Positions 1 to 6,292 of a DNA stretch of 14,275 nt are shown in pieces. This stretch comes from an uncultured Verrucomicrobium sp. (GTDB taxonomy: Bacteria; Verrucomicrobiota; Verrucomicrobiia; Methylacidiphilales; GAS474), in NCBI GenBank assembly GCA_903889845.1, contig CAISZB010000299.1, positions 1 to 14,275 of the forward strand, written 5' to 3'. Below the pieces are notes generated by a model that saw nothing but the letters and a program-made list of their open reading frames with translations, did no database searches and had not been told where the DNA came from. The position numbers and the translations under genes were made by a program. The number at the start of each line of letters is the position of its first letter. The stretch's first letter is position 1.

Positions 1-1434
1 GCCCAGGAAGATCATGCTCTGGACCTCGTAGTATTTCTGCGCGATCTCCCGGATCTGGTCGTTCTTCGCGAGGATCTTCTCGACGAGGGCGGGGAGCTTC
101 GCGATGCCGTCGATCAGTTCCCGGCCCTGCGCGGCGGAGAGGTAGCGCATGCGGCCCAGGAGGATGGCCAGGAGGGTGAAGATGAGGACCTGGCTGGTGA
201 ACGACTTCGTCGCCGCCACGCCGATCTCCGGCCCGGCGTGCATGTAGACGCCGCCGTCGCTCTCCCGCGCGATGGTGCTGCCGACGCGGTTGCAGATGCC
301 CAGGGCGCGGTAGCCCTTGCGCTGCGCCTCGCGAAGGGCGGCGAGGGTGTCGAGGGTCTCCCCGGACTGGCTGACGGCGAAGACGAGGGTGCGGGGGTCC
401 ATCGGGGTGTTCCGGTAGCGGAACTCGCTGGCGTAATCGACCTCGACGGGGAGGTGGGCCAGGGCCTCGATGAGGTATTCCCCGACCAGCCCGGCGTGCC
501 GCGCGGTACCACAGGCGACGATGACGATCCGCTCGATCCGGCGGAGGTCCTCCGGCGTCAGGGCCAGGCCGCCGAGCTTCGCCGTGGCCTCCTCGCGGTC
601 GATGCGGCCGCGGAAGGCGTCCTCCAGGGCGCGGGGCTGCTCGAAGATTTCCTTCAGCATGTAATGGGGGAAGGTGCCGAGCTCGGAGACGGCCTCCGAT
701 TCCTCGACCTTCGTCACGGTGACGTCGGCGGCGCCGCCGTCGATGGTGGTGACGTTGTAGGTGTCCGGGGTCAGGGTGGCGATGTCCCCGTCGTTGAGGT
801 AGACGACGCGGCTGGTGTGGCCGCCGATGGCCATGACGTCGCTGCTGAAGAAGTGGCCGTCCTTCGCGATGCCCAGGATGAGGGGGCTGCCGCGCCGGGC
901 GCCGACGAGGAGGTCGGGGCAATCCTGGTGGAGGACGGCGATGCCGTAGGTGCCGGAGACTTCCCGCAGGGCGGCCTTCACGGCGGAGAGGAGCCGCTCC
1001 GGATCGGCGGCGGGGAGGTGGTCGTAGTGGTGGCCGACGAGGTGGGCCAGGACTTCGGTATCGGTCTCCGACTGGAAGGTGTGGCCGAGGGCGGTCAGGC
1101 GCTGCTTCAGGGCCTGGTAGTTCTCGATCACGCCGTTGTGGACGAGGGCGAGGCGGCCCGATTGGTCGGTGTGGGGGTGGGCGTTCGCGTCGCTGGGGCT
1201 GCCGTGGGTGGCCCAGCGGGTGTGGCTGATGCCGATGTGCCCGGCGACGGGATGGGTGGCCAGATACCCGGCCAGGGCCTGGATGCGGCCCTGCTTCTTG
1301 GCGATTTTCAGGTCGCCGTGGTCGAGGGTGGCGATCCCGCTCGAATCGTAACCCCGGTATTCAAGACGCCGAAGGCCGTCGAGGAGAAGGGGTTGCGCTT
1401 CTTTTTCGCCGAGGTAAGCAACGATGCCGCACAT
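1..1434 (-). CDS. glmS: Glutamine--fructose-6-phosphate aminotransferase (isomerizing), 3' end cut by the window
   Basis: GlmS converts fructose-6-phosphate and glutamine to glucosamine-6-phosphate in the cytoplasm, the first step toward UDP-GlcNAc for peptidoglycan. The reading frame starts MCGIVAYLGEK; Cys2, exposed when the first Met is removed, is the N-terminal nucleophile of the glutaminase domain (about residues 1-220). Further matches are YRGYDSSGIAT, HTRWATHG and HNGVIENY. The first SIS sugar-isomerase domain follows, with VACGTARHAG near residue 305 and SQSGETLDTL near residue 355. The 478 codons present are all sense, and the frame runs off the left edge; the family is usually about 610 residues, so roughly 130 (most of the second SIS domain) are missing. 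The start at 1434 is fixed by the need for Cys2. No Shine-Dalgarno is visible before it. The gene is divergent from glgC. No glmS ribozyme-like leader is evident in the short upstream spacer. Confidence 0.97.
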   Translation of the reverse strand, partial: MCGIVAYLGEKEAQPLLLDGLRRLEYRGYDSSGIATLDHGDLKIAKKQGRIQALAGYLATHPVAGHIGISHTRWATHGSPSDANAHPHTDQSGRLALVHNGVIENYQALKQRLTALGHTFQSETDTEVLAHLVGHHYDHLPAADPERLLSAVKAALREVSGTYGIAVLHQDCPDLLVGARRGSPLILGIAKDGHFFSSDVMAIGGHTSRVVYLNDGDIATLTPDTYNVTTIDGGAADVTVTKVEESEAVSELGTFPHYMLKEIFEQPRALEDAFRGRIDREEATAKLGGLALTPEDLRRIERIVIVACGTARHAGLVGEYLIEALAHLPVEVDYASEFRYRNTPMDPRTLVFAVSQSGETLDTLAALREAQRKGYRALGICNRVGSTIARESDGGVYMHAGPEIGVAATKSFTSQVLIFTLLAILLGRMRYLSAAQGRELIDGIAKLPALVEKILAKNDQIREIAQKYYEVQSMIFLG

Positions 1435-1510
1435 GATAGAAAATACAGCTTAAGACGTTGATGGGGCAACATGCAAGGTTCTGTTGTCGCGTTAGACTGC
1501 ATCGCTTGCG

Positions 1511-1540
1511 TTGACTCCGTTCGGGGGTTGACGCTACACT
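1511..1540 (+). promoter_or_regulatory. Candidate sigma-70-type promoter of glgC
   Basis: TTGACT at 1511-1516 and TACACT at 1535-1540 are separated by 18 bp in the glmS-glgC spacer. Transcription would start near 1547, only about 7 nt before the glgC ATG at 1554, giving a nearly leaderless message. A second TTGACG lies at 1528-1533 but has no usable -10 placed before the gene. This is a motif match by eye only. Confidence 0.4.
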
Positions 1541-1553
1541 TGGGCTACTATTT

Positions 1554-2861
1554 ATGGAGAGTCTTCCTGCTGCGTGTTTTTCTTCTCAGAACGTTTTGGC
1601 GATCATCATGGGAGGCGGCGCGGGTACCCGTCTGTTCCCCCTGACGAAGGACCGATCGAAGCCCGCCGTCCCCCTGGCCGGGAAGTATCGGCTGGTCGAT
1701 ATTCCGATTAGTTTGTGCATCAACTCGGGCTTTCACCGGATCTTCGTCCTCACCCAATTCAACAGCAGTTCCCTCCACCGGCACATCCAGCAGAGCTACC
1801 GCTTCGACGACTACTCCGGGGGCTTCGTCGAGATCATGGCGGCGCAGCAGACGCCGAAGGGCGCGACGTGGTACCAGGGGACGGCCGACGCCGTCCGGCA
1901 GAACCTGCGCCACTTCGACAACCACGCACACGACCTCGTCCTCATCCTCTCCGGCGACCAGCTCTTCCGGATGGACTTCCGGCCGCTGATCGACCAGCAC
2001 CTCCGCTCGAAGGCCGACGTGACGGTGGCCGCGATCCCCGTGGGACAGCGGGACGCGACCGGCTTCGGCATCCTGGAATCGGACGACCAGAACAAGATCA
2101 CCCGCTTCGTCGAGAAGCCGAAGGATCCCGTCGTCCTCGACCAGCTCCGCCTCAGCGACGACTTCCTGCGGAAGAACAACGCGCCGACGGGGGAGCCGCT
2201 TTTCCTGGCCTCCATGGGCATCTACGTCTTCAACCGGAGCGTCATGAAGGAGGCCCTGGCGGGGACCGAGACCGACTTCGGCAAGGACATCATCCCCGCC
2301 CTGATCAAGAGCCACCGCGTCCATTCCTACCTCTATCAGGGCTACTGGGAGGACATCGGGACGATCCGCGCCTTCTTCGACGCGAACCTCGACCTCTGCG
2401 AGGCGATCCCGAAGTTCAACTTCTACGACTCCCACTCCCCGATCTACACCCACGCCCGCTACCTCCCGGCGACGAAGGTCTCCAACAGCCGGATCGACCG
2501 CGCGGTGATCGGCGACGGCTCGATCATCCTCGACGCGACGCTGGAGCGGTGCCTCATCGGCATCCGCAGCCGCATCCACAGCGGGGCGATCCTCCGCCAG
2601 TGCATCATGATGGGCCAGGACTTCTACGAGGACGAGGCGGAGATCGCCGCCGACGCCTCCAGCGGCATCCCGCGGATCGGCATCGGCTACAACACGACCG
2701 TGGAGCGCGCGATCATCGACAAGAACGCCCGCATCGGCGACAACGTCCGCATCTCCCCCGAGGGGAAGCCCGCGAACTTCGACGCGGAGAATTACTACAT
2801 CCGCGACGGCATCGTGGTGATCCCGAAGGACGCCGTGATCCCGCACGGGGCGGTGATTTAG
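1554..2861 (+). CDS. glgC: Glucose-1-phosphate adenylyltransferase (ADP-glucose pyrophosphorylase)
   Basis: The enzyme makes ADP-glucose from glucose-1-phosphate and ATP, the committed step of bacterial glycogen synthesis. The 435-residue protein has the nucleotidyltransferase signature GGGAGTR (residues 20-26), followed by KDRSKPAVPLAGKYRLVDI. Other landmarks are WYQGTADAVRQN, SGDQLFRMDF (Asp135 is the expected metal ligand), FVEKPKDP, ASMGIYVF and YWEDIGTI. From about residue 300 come hexapeptide-like turns of the left-handed beta-helix that carries the allosteric domain in this family. Length and architecture are complete. The GDQLFRMD pocket is closer to plant and PVC enzymes than to E. 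coli (GDHIYKQD). I chose the ATG at 1554 because no other ATG or GTG lies in frame before the GGGAGTR motif; the only later alternative is a TTG that would leave almost no N-terminus. There is no upstream Shine-Dalgarno. No other glycogen gene is in the window. Confidence 0.96.
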   Translation: MESLPAACFSSQNVLAIIMGGGAGTRLFPLTKDRSKPAVPLAGKYRLVDIPISLCINSGFHRIFVLTQFNSSSLHRHIQQSYRFDDYSGGFVEIMAAQQTPKGATWYQGTADAVRQNLRHFDNHAHDLVLILSGDQLFRMDFRPLIDQHLRSKADVTVAAIPVGQRDATGFGILESDDQNKITRFVEKPKDPVVLDQLRLSDDFLRKNNAPTGEPLFLASMGIYVFNRSVMKEALAGTETDFGKDIIPALIKSHRVHSYLYQGYWEDIGTIRAFFDANLDLCEAIPKFNFYDSHSPIYTHARYLPATKVSNSRIDRAVIGDGSIILDATLERCLIGIRSRIHSGAILRQCIMMGQDFYEDEAEIAADASSGIPRIGIGYNTTVERAIIDKNARIGDNVRISPEGKPANFDAENYYIRDGIVVIPKDAVIPHGAVI

Positions 2862-2895
2862 ATCGTTTTCATGTCACGTAGGCGGATGGCTTCCC

Positions 2896-3014
2896 ACGAC
2901 CCTGAAAGGGTCAAAGCCATTAGCCGGTGGTTGAACGCCGTCGCGATAGCGACACAGAGGCAAAGGGGAAGCTGACTGGCATGGCCGGGAGGCAACGAAG
3001 CGACACCACCGGTA
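2896..3014 (+). repeat. Palindromic repeat, copy A (with a longer loop)
   Basis: The copy begins with the hairpin GACCCT-gaa-AGGGTC (2898-2912) and continues with AGCCATTAGCCGGTGGTTGA (2915-2934). It closes with GACACCACCGGTA (3002-3014), whose ACCACCGG pairs with CCGGTGGT at 2924-2931. The same blocks occur in reverse orientation at 3167-3229. Relative to that copy the loop is about 51 bp longer. GCGACAC occurs at both 2949-2955 and 3000-3006, 51 bp apart, and each is preceded by a GCCGG-rich stretch, which suggests an old, degenerate tandem duplication. I recall similar motifs as frequent intergenic repeats in PVC-group genomes, but cannot verify that here. Confidence 0.7.
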
Positions 3015-3102
3015 AATACGGGGCAAACATTCGCCCCGGAGCCGATGTGTCTTTTCCAGGATGGTTGCCGGGGCGTCCTCTTTAGCGTCCTCTCTCCAAG
3101 GT

Positions 3103-3149
3103 GCGCTTCGGCTTGATCGCAAAGGGAGTAGAGACCCTTTGCGAAGCGC
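3103..3149. repeat. Nested long hairpin between the two repeat copies
   Basis: CGCAAAGGG (3118-3126) pairs perfectly with CCCTTTGCG (3135-3143) over an 8-nt loop. GCGCTT (3103-3108) pairs with AAGCGC (3144-3149) outside it, leaving a bulge on the left arm. On the plus strand the base is followed by ATTTCTTTTT (3151-3160), so it might act as an imperfect terminator for plus-strand (glgC) transcription. It could equally be the central part of the repeat cassette. Confidence 0.6.
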
Positions 3150-3166
3150 GATTTCTTTTTATCCCC

Positions 3167-3229
3167 TACCGGGGGTGTCGGCCTCACGGCCTCAACCCCC
3201 GGCTAATGGCTGGCAGCCCTCCGGGATGC
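3167..3229 (-). repeat. Palindromic repeat, copy B (inverted relative to copy A)
   Basis: Read on the minus strand, this copy runs GCATCCCGGAGGGCTGC (outer imperfect hairpin), AGCCATTAGCCGG-G-GGTTGA (20-bp block, one mismatch to copy A, plus-strand 3192-3211), then GACACCCCCGGTA (plus-strand 3167-3179). The change T to G in CCGGGGGT is matched by A to C in ACCCCCGG, so the stem (3169-3176 with 3195-3202) stays perfect. That compensatory pair relative to copy A is direct evidence that the fold is what is conserved. Confidence 0.7.
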
Positions 3230-3448
3230 TCTTTGCGTTAACATGAGATGAAAATGCTCTAGCGGGGAAGGGATAGGGTCTGTCCACGAATTCCGGCGGG
3301 CCGCGTTGGCTCGAAAAGGCTCTCCACCGAGGCGCAGCCTCGGCTGGATCCCCGAATCTCCGAGGGGAGAGATACAGCGTGGGAAGACGGGACCCATACG
3401 CCCAGACTCCCATTGGAAGAGGGCCGCTTCGGTTCCGAAGCTCCTTCC

Positions 3449-4549
3449 CTACTCCGCCGGCAAAATAATCCTCGCGCGGATCCAGCCGTCGCCGCCTTCG
3501 GCGTCGCCGTTCTCGTGGAGGAGGCGGGCGCGGTTCGGGTAGAGGAGGTCGAGCTTGCGGCGGAGGTTGGAGAGGCCGACGCCGGTCGAACCCGATTTCC
3601 CTGCGGCGACCCACCTGCCGGTGTTGGCGACTTCGGCGTGGAGGTGGCCGTCCTCAATGCGCGCGCTGACGCGCAGCCGCAGGGGGCGCGGGGAGGTCTT
3701 CAGGCCGTAGCGCAGGGCGTTCTCGATGAGGGGCTGGAGGATGGGGATCGGCGCCTGCGTGTTCGCGGCCTCGGCGGTGCAATCGACCTCGTAGACGAGG
3801 GCGTCGAGGTGGCGCAGGTGCTCGATTTTAAGGTAGTTGGAGACGGCGTCGATCTCGCTCTGCAGGGGGGCCTTTTCCCCGCGCGCCTCCAGGCAGAAGC
3901 GGAGGTAGTCGGACATCGCGTGGACGAGGGTCTTCAGCGCCTGCGGGTCGTAATCGGCGTAGGCGATGAGGGAGTTCAGCGCGTTGAAGAGGAAATGGAC
4001 GTTGAGCTGGGAGCGCAGGAGGGAGAGTTCCCGGTGCTGGGAGCTGATGAGGCCGAGGGCGGCTTCCCGCTCCTGCCGGAGGCGGTCGGTCCACTCCAGG
4101 AAGAAGAAGCGGGAGAGGCACCAGACGAAGGAGGTGCCGAACCAGAAGCAGTAGGAGGAGACGACGGCGTCCCGGTTGTAGCAGAGGCGCTCGATGAGCT
4201 CGGGCGCGGCATGGGTGGCGCGGTAGAGGTGGGGGCTGAGGTGGACGTTGATGACGGCGATGGGGAGGCAAGCGAGGACGGAGAAGAGGAGGGTGCGGGT
4301 GAAGTTCGTCCGGGTGCTGCGGGAGAGGCTGCGGATCTGATCGTGGCCGAATTCGATCAGGGTCGTCGCCGCCACCAGGACGAAGGCGAAGGTGGTGGTG
4401 ATGAGGAGGCGGGAATCCCAGGCGGGGAAGAAGGTGTTGAAGAGGGGCTGCTCGAAAATGAAGAAGGGCCCCCAGAAGAAGAGCTGCCACTTCCACAGCG
4501 CCCGGGGCGGGGTGACGGAGGGCGGAAGCTCGATGGCCGGAAGGGACAT
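3449..4549 (-). CDS. LytS/YehU-type membrane sensor histidine kinase
   Basis: This is a 366-residue histidine kinase of the LytS family (His_kinase, Pfam PF06580), expected to phosphorylate the LytTR regulator encoded just upstream. Hydrophobic stretches at about residues 20-42, 47-66, 84-104 and 130-152 suggest four membrane segments without a large external sensor domain. A helical linker (about 153-178) leads to the H-box LNVHFLFNALNSL with His185. The usual form is NPHFLFN; here Pro is replaced by Val. The N-box is PLIENALRYG (273-282) and the G-box is GSTGVGLSNLRRKL (320-333), as in active members. The ATG at 4549 lacks a ribosome binding site. A strong one exists at 4603-4609, but its ATG (4592) is one base out of this frame, so the true N-terminus may be 15 residues longer or reached by a frameshift. 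The signal it senses cannot be told from sequence. Confidence 0.9.
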   Translation of the reverse strand: MSLPAIELPPSVTPPRALWKWQLFFWGPFFIFEQPLFNTFFPAWDSRLLITTTFAFVLVAATTLIEFGHDQIRSLSRSTRTNFTRTLLFSVLACLPIAVINVHLSPHLYRATHAAPELIERLCYNRDAVVSSYCFWFGTSFVWCLSRFFFLEWTDRLRQEREAALGLISSQHRELSLLRSQLNVHFLFNALNSLIAYADYDPQALKTLVHAMSDYLRFCLEARGEKAPLQSEIDAVSNYLKIEHLRHLDALVYEVDCTAEAANTQAPIPILQPLIENALRYGLKTSPRPLRLRVSARIEDGHLHAEVANTGRWVAAGKSGSTGVGLSNLRRKLDLLYPNRARLLHENGDAEGGDGWIRARIILPAE

Positions 4550-4602
4550 GCCAAAAAAGGGGCGGGTAAAGCCGGTGAAACCACGGTTTCATCCAAGGCG
4601 CG

Positions 4603-4635
4603 ACCTCCTTTTTATCGAAGAAGAAGTTTATATCA
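4603..4635 (-). promoter_or_regulatory. Extended -10 promoter and strong Shine-Dalgarno ahead of the kinase
   Basis: On the minus strand an extended -10, TGA-TATAAA, occupies 4635-4627, and a perfect AGGAGGT lies at 4609-4603. It is 10 nt upstream of an ATG at 4592 and 6 nt upstream of a TTG at 4596. No convincing -35 is seen. This allows the kinase to be transcribed separately from the regulator gene 120 bp upstream. The ATG served by this site is not in the kinase frame. Confidence 0.5.
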
Positions 4636-4669
4636 AACGAAAAATCGCCTCGGCGGGTACTTTTGGATT

Positions 4670-5539
4670 CTATTTATCAGCTAAAAGAAGTTTGCGAAGC
4701 CGGGAGGCGCCGATGCGGCCCAGCTCGATGGGGGTGGGCAAGGGATCGACGTGAAGGAGGGTGCAGTCCCGGGAGCGGGCCTCGGCCTTCGTGATGCGGG
4801 AGCGATTGACGAGGGTGCTGCGGTCGAGGCGCAGGAAGAGGGCGGGCGGGAGGCTGGCCTCCCATTTGCCGATGGTCTGGGAGAGAAAGAGCTTTTCCCC
4901 GGTGCGGAGGTGGACGTGGGTGAAGCTCCCTTCGGCAAGGATGAGGCTGATTTTCTCGATCGCGATGGCGTGGAGGCGTCCGGCCTCGCGGAGGAGGACG
5001 GTGTCGCTCTGGTCGAGGGTGCCGGAGAGGGCTTCCTTCGCCGTGGCGGCGGGGGAGCGGAGGCGGGTGAGGGTCTCCGCCAGGCGGGGGGCGGTGATCG
5101 GCTTCAGGAGGTAACCGACGGCGCCGACCTCGAAGGCCTGGAGGGCCCGGGCCTTTTCCGAGGTGACGAAGACGATCTCCGGGGCGTGGGGCGGGGAGGG
5201 AAGGTGGGGGAGGAGGCTGAAGCCGTCCTCGGCGTCGAGGTGGATGTCGAGGAAGATGAGGTTCGGCAGATGGTCCCGGGCGGCGTGGGCGGCGGAAGCC
5301 AGGTCGGACGCCTCGGCGACGATGGCGACTTCGGGATGCTGTCCCAGGAAGGCGCGGAGGCAGGAACGGGCGATGGCGTCGTCATCGACGAGGAGGGCAC
5401 GCCAGGTCGGGGCCTCTTTGTCAGAGGCGGGGCCAGGGCCAGGACCGGAAGGAGCCGGAATGGACGCGGGGGACGGCTTCTTGGCCTTCGTGGGAGCCTT
5501 CGCCTTGGCTTTGGCGGCGGCGGAGGAGGGCTTTTTCAT
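4670..5539 (-). CDS. LytTR-family response regulator with a Lys/Ala/Pro-rich N-terminal tail
   Basis: This 289-residue protein is a two-component transcription regulator. A receiver domain (about 46-165) has the acidic pair Asp52/Asp53, the phospho-acceptor Asp98 in NLIFLDIHL, Thr125 in FVTS, and Lys145 in YLLKPI. A LytTR DNA-binding domain (about 180-287) contains the family signature FLRLDRSTLVNRSRI, where the usual His-Arg-Ser is Asp-Arg-Ser. It is the expected partner of the downstream LytS-type kinase. The first 45 residues are unusual: a stretch of Lys, Ala and Pro (KAKAKAPTKAKKP), then a Gly-Pro repeat, resembling histone H1-like tails. No ATG, GTG or TTG lies in frame between this tail and the receiver, so the long start at 5539 is the only ordinary choice. 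No Shine-Dalgarno precedes it. Confidence 0.92.
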   Translation of the reverse strand: MKKPSSAAAKAKAKAPTKAKKPSPASIPAPSGPGPGPASDKEAPTWRALLVDDDAIARSCLRAFLGQHPEVAIVAEASDLASAAHAARDHLPNLIFLDIHLDAEDGFSLLPHLPSPPHAPEIVFVTSEKARALQAFEVGAVGYLLKPITAPRLAETLTRLRSPAATAKEALSGTLDQSDTVLLREAGRLHAIAIEKISLILAEGSFTHVHLRTGEKLFLSQTIGKWEASLPPALFLRLDRSTLVNRSRITKAEARSRDCTLLHVDPLPTPIELGRIGASRLRKLLLADK

Positions 5540-5700
5540 GGAAGGGACGTTCGTTTTTACTCTGGGGAGGGCAGGGCGGGAAGCGAAAAGGAGCCGGTTT
5601 TCCTTGGGTTAAAAGAGGGGAGAATGCCCTGAAATGGAGTCACATATCGGAACCGGATGACCGATTGGTTCGAAAGAATGCCCGTTTCATCGTAATACGC

Positions 5701-5715
5701 TTAACAAATTGTGAA
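5701..5715. promoter_or_regulatory. AT-rich 15-bp palindrome, candidate operator
   Basis: TTAACAAATTGTGAA is a near-perfect dyad centred on 5708 (TT-n-ACAA-a-TTGT-n-AA, with one mismatched pair). It sits in an AT-rich island in the 260-bp spacer between the divergent LytTR regulator (start 5539) and the small gene at 5800, which otherwise is GC-rich. The position and symmetry fit a binding site for a dimeric regulator, possibly a product of one of the two flanking genes. Confidence 0.35.
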
Positions 5716-5799
5716 AGAAAGGGGATTTACTTGGGTGGATACCGCGGGGGGAGAGAGTATTTCCCGTCACGGACCATCCACATCACAGGAGAACCTCAC

Positions 5800-6075
5800 A
5801 TGAACAGAATGGAAAACGAAAACGGATCGGTCCTGGGCCAGGCCCTTCCGGAGAGCCAGATCGGCGTCATTTCCAGCGGCATCGAGCTGCGTCGCCGCAT
5901 GGGGCGCCCGCCGAAGCCCGTCGAGCATGTGCGCCGCCATTTGGTCGCCCTCCGGGTGACGACGTTGGAGAAACAGATGCTTCAGGATTTCGCCGCCTCC
6001 AACGGCAAGGCCTTTTCCGATTGGGCCCGCCCGATCCTCCTGGCCGCGCTGCGCGAGCGGAATGCGGCGGGTTGA
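5800..6075 (+). CDS. Small putative DNA-binding protein (AT-hook-like motif, ribbon-helix-helix/MobC-like)
   Basis: This is a 91-residue basic protein of unproven function. The ATG at 5800 is chosen because AGGAGA at 5787-5792 lies 7 nt before it, one of the few good ribosome binding sites in the window. The frame stays open upstream to a TTG at 5665, but that has no such site. Residues 1-29 are polar. RRRMGRPPKP (about 32-41) resembles an AT-hook (core GRP). The following RRHLVALRVTTLEKQML and the helical FAASNGKAFSDWARPILLAALRER look like a beta strand plus two helices, as in ribbon-helix-helix proteins of the CopG/MobC kind. No relaxase or partition gene is nearby, so a mobilisation role is not supported; a chromosomal regulator is more likely. 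It is divergent from the LytTR regulator. Confidence 0.7.
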   Translation: MNRMENENGSVLGQALPESQIGVISSGIELRRRMGRPPKPVEHVRRHLVALRVTTLEKQMLQDFAASNGKAFSDWARPILLAALRERNAAG

Positions 6076-6129
6076 AGCGGGCGCGACTGCCTGCGCCATC
6101 GTGTAGGCGGTCTCCCTGAACCTCTCTGT

Positions 6130-6162
6130 CTGCAGGATGCCAACGGAAGAGGGCATCCGCAG
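6130..6162 (+). terminator. Hairpin after the small DNA-binding gene
   Basis: CTGCAGGATGCC (6130-6141) pairs with GGCATCCGCAG (6152-6162), an 11-bp stem with one bulged A and a 10-nt loop. It lies 55 bp past the stop codon at 6075. No T tract follows, so termination is plausible but not proven. Confidence 0.4.
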
Positions 6163-6243
6163 CTAAGAGCCTATCCGAATAACCCCCTCGGGAGGAGAAA
6201 AGCCTCCAGCGCGCGCTCTTCTCCCCCCTGCGGGCTCTTTAGA

Positions 6244-6263
6244 AGCAATCCCCCCGGATTGCT
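6244..6263. promoter_or_regulatory. Perfect 8-bp inverted repeat upstream of the Lrp/AsnC gene
   Basis: AGCAATCC (6244-6251) and GGATTGCT (6256-6263) are perfect inverted arms around CCCC. The site lies 29 bp before the ATG at 6293. Lrp/AsnC regulators commonly control their own promoters by binding short dyads, so this could be an autoregulatory operator. A hairpin in the transcript is the alternative. Confidence 0.4.
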
Positions 6264-6292
6264 ATTTCCCCGGTTTCGCGTAGCATGACCCG

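Larger units (their letters stand above)
2862..3448. other. Gene-free, hairpin-rich intergenic block
   Basis: This 587-bp stretch between the convergent ends of glgC and the kinase gene holds no frame with a recognisable protein. It is packed with perfect short palindromes: GACCCT/AGGGTC at 2898-2912, GTCGC/GCGAC at 2940-2953, CGGGGC/GCCCCG at 3019-3038, a nested stem at 3103-3149, CCGAGGC/GCCTCGG at 3327-3343 and GCTTCG/CGAAGC at 3426-3441. None is followed by a T tract in either direction, so none is a textbook intrinsic terminator. The last one sits 8 bp past the kinase stop codon and could still mark the end of that transcript. The layout suggests accumulated repeats, or possibly a structured RNA. 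Confidence 0.7.

Noticed and set aside
1435..1553. A glmS ribozyme or riboswitch in the glmS leader
   Set aside because: The spacer to the divergent glgC gene is only 119 bp and shows no ribozyme-like core; the known glmS ribozyme is chiefly from Gram-positive bacteria.
3268..3290. GGGTCTGTCCACGAATTCC stretch as a possible insertion-sequence terminus
   Set aside because: It is a single short motif with no partner end or transposase remnant.
2858..3614. Minus- and plus-strand frames of 60-140 codons in the intergenic block
   Set aside because: They consist of translated repeat and hairpin sequence with no ribosome binding site or domain. I recall similar spurious 'hypothetical proteins' annotated from such repeats in PVC-group genomes.
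5665..5799. Longer start (TTG at 5665) for the small DNA-binding gene
   Set aside because: The extra 45 codons have no ribosome binding site at their start, whereas the ATG at 5800 has AGGAGA at ideal spacing.
6166..6186. GAGCCTATCCGAATAACC-like stretch resembling an insertion-sequence end
   Set aside because: No matching inverted end, target-site duplication or transposase is visible anywhere in the window.
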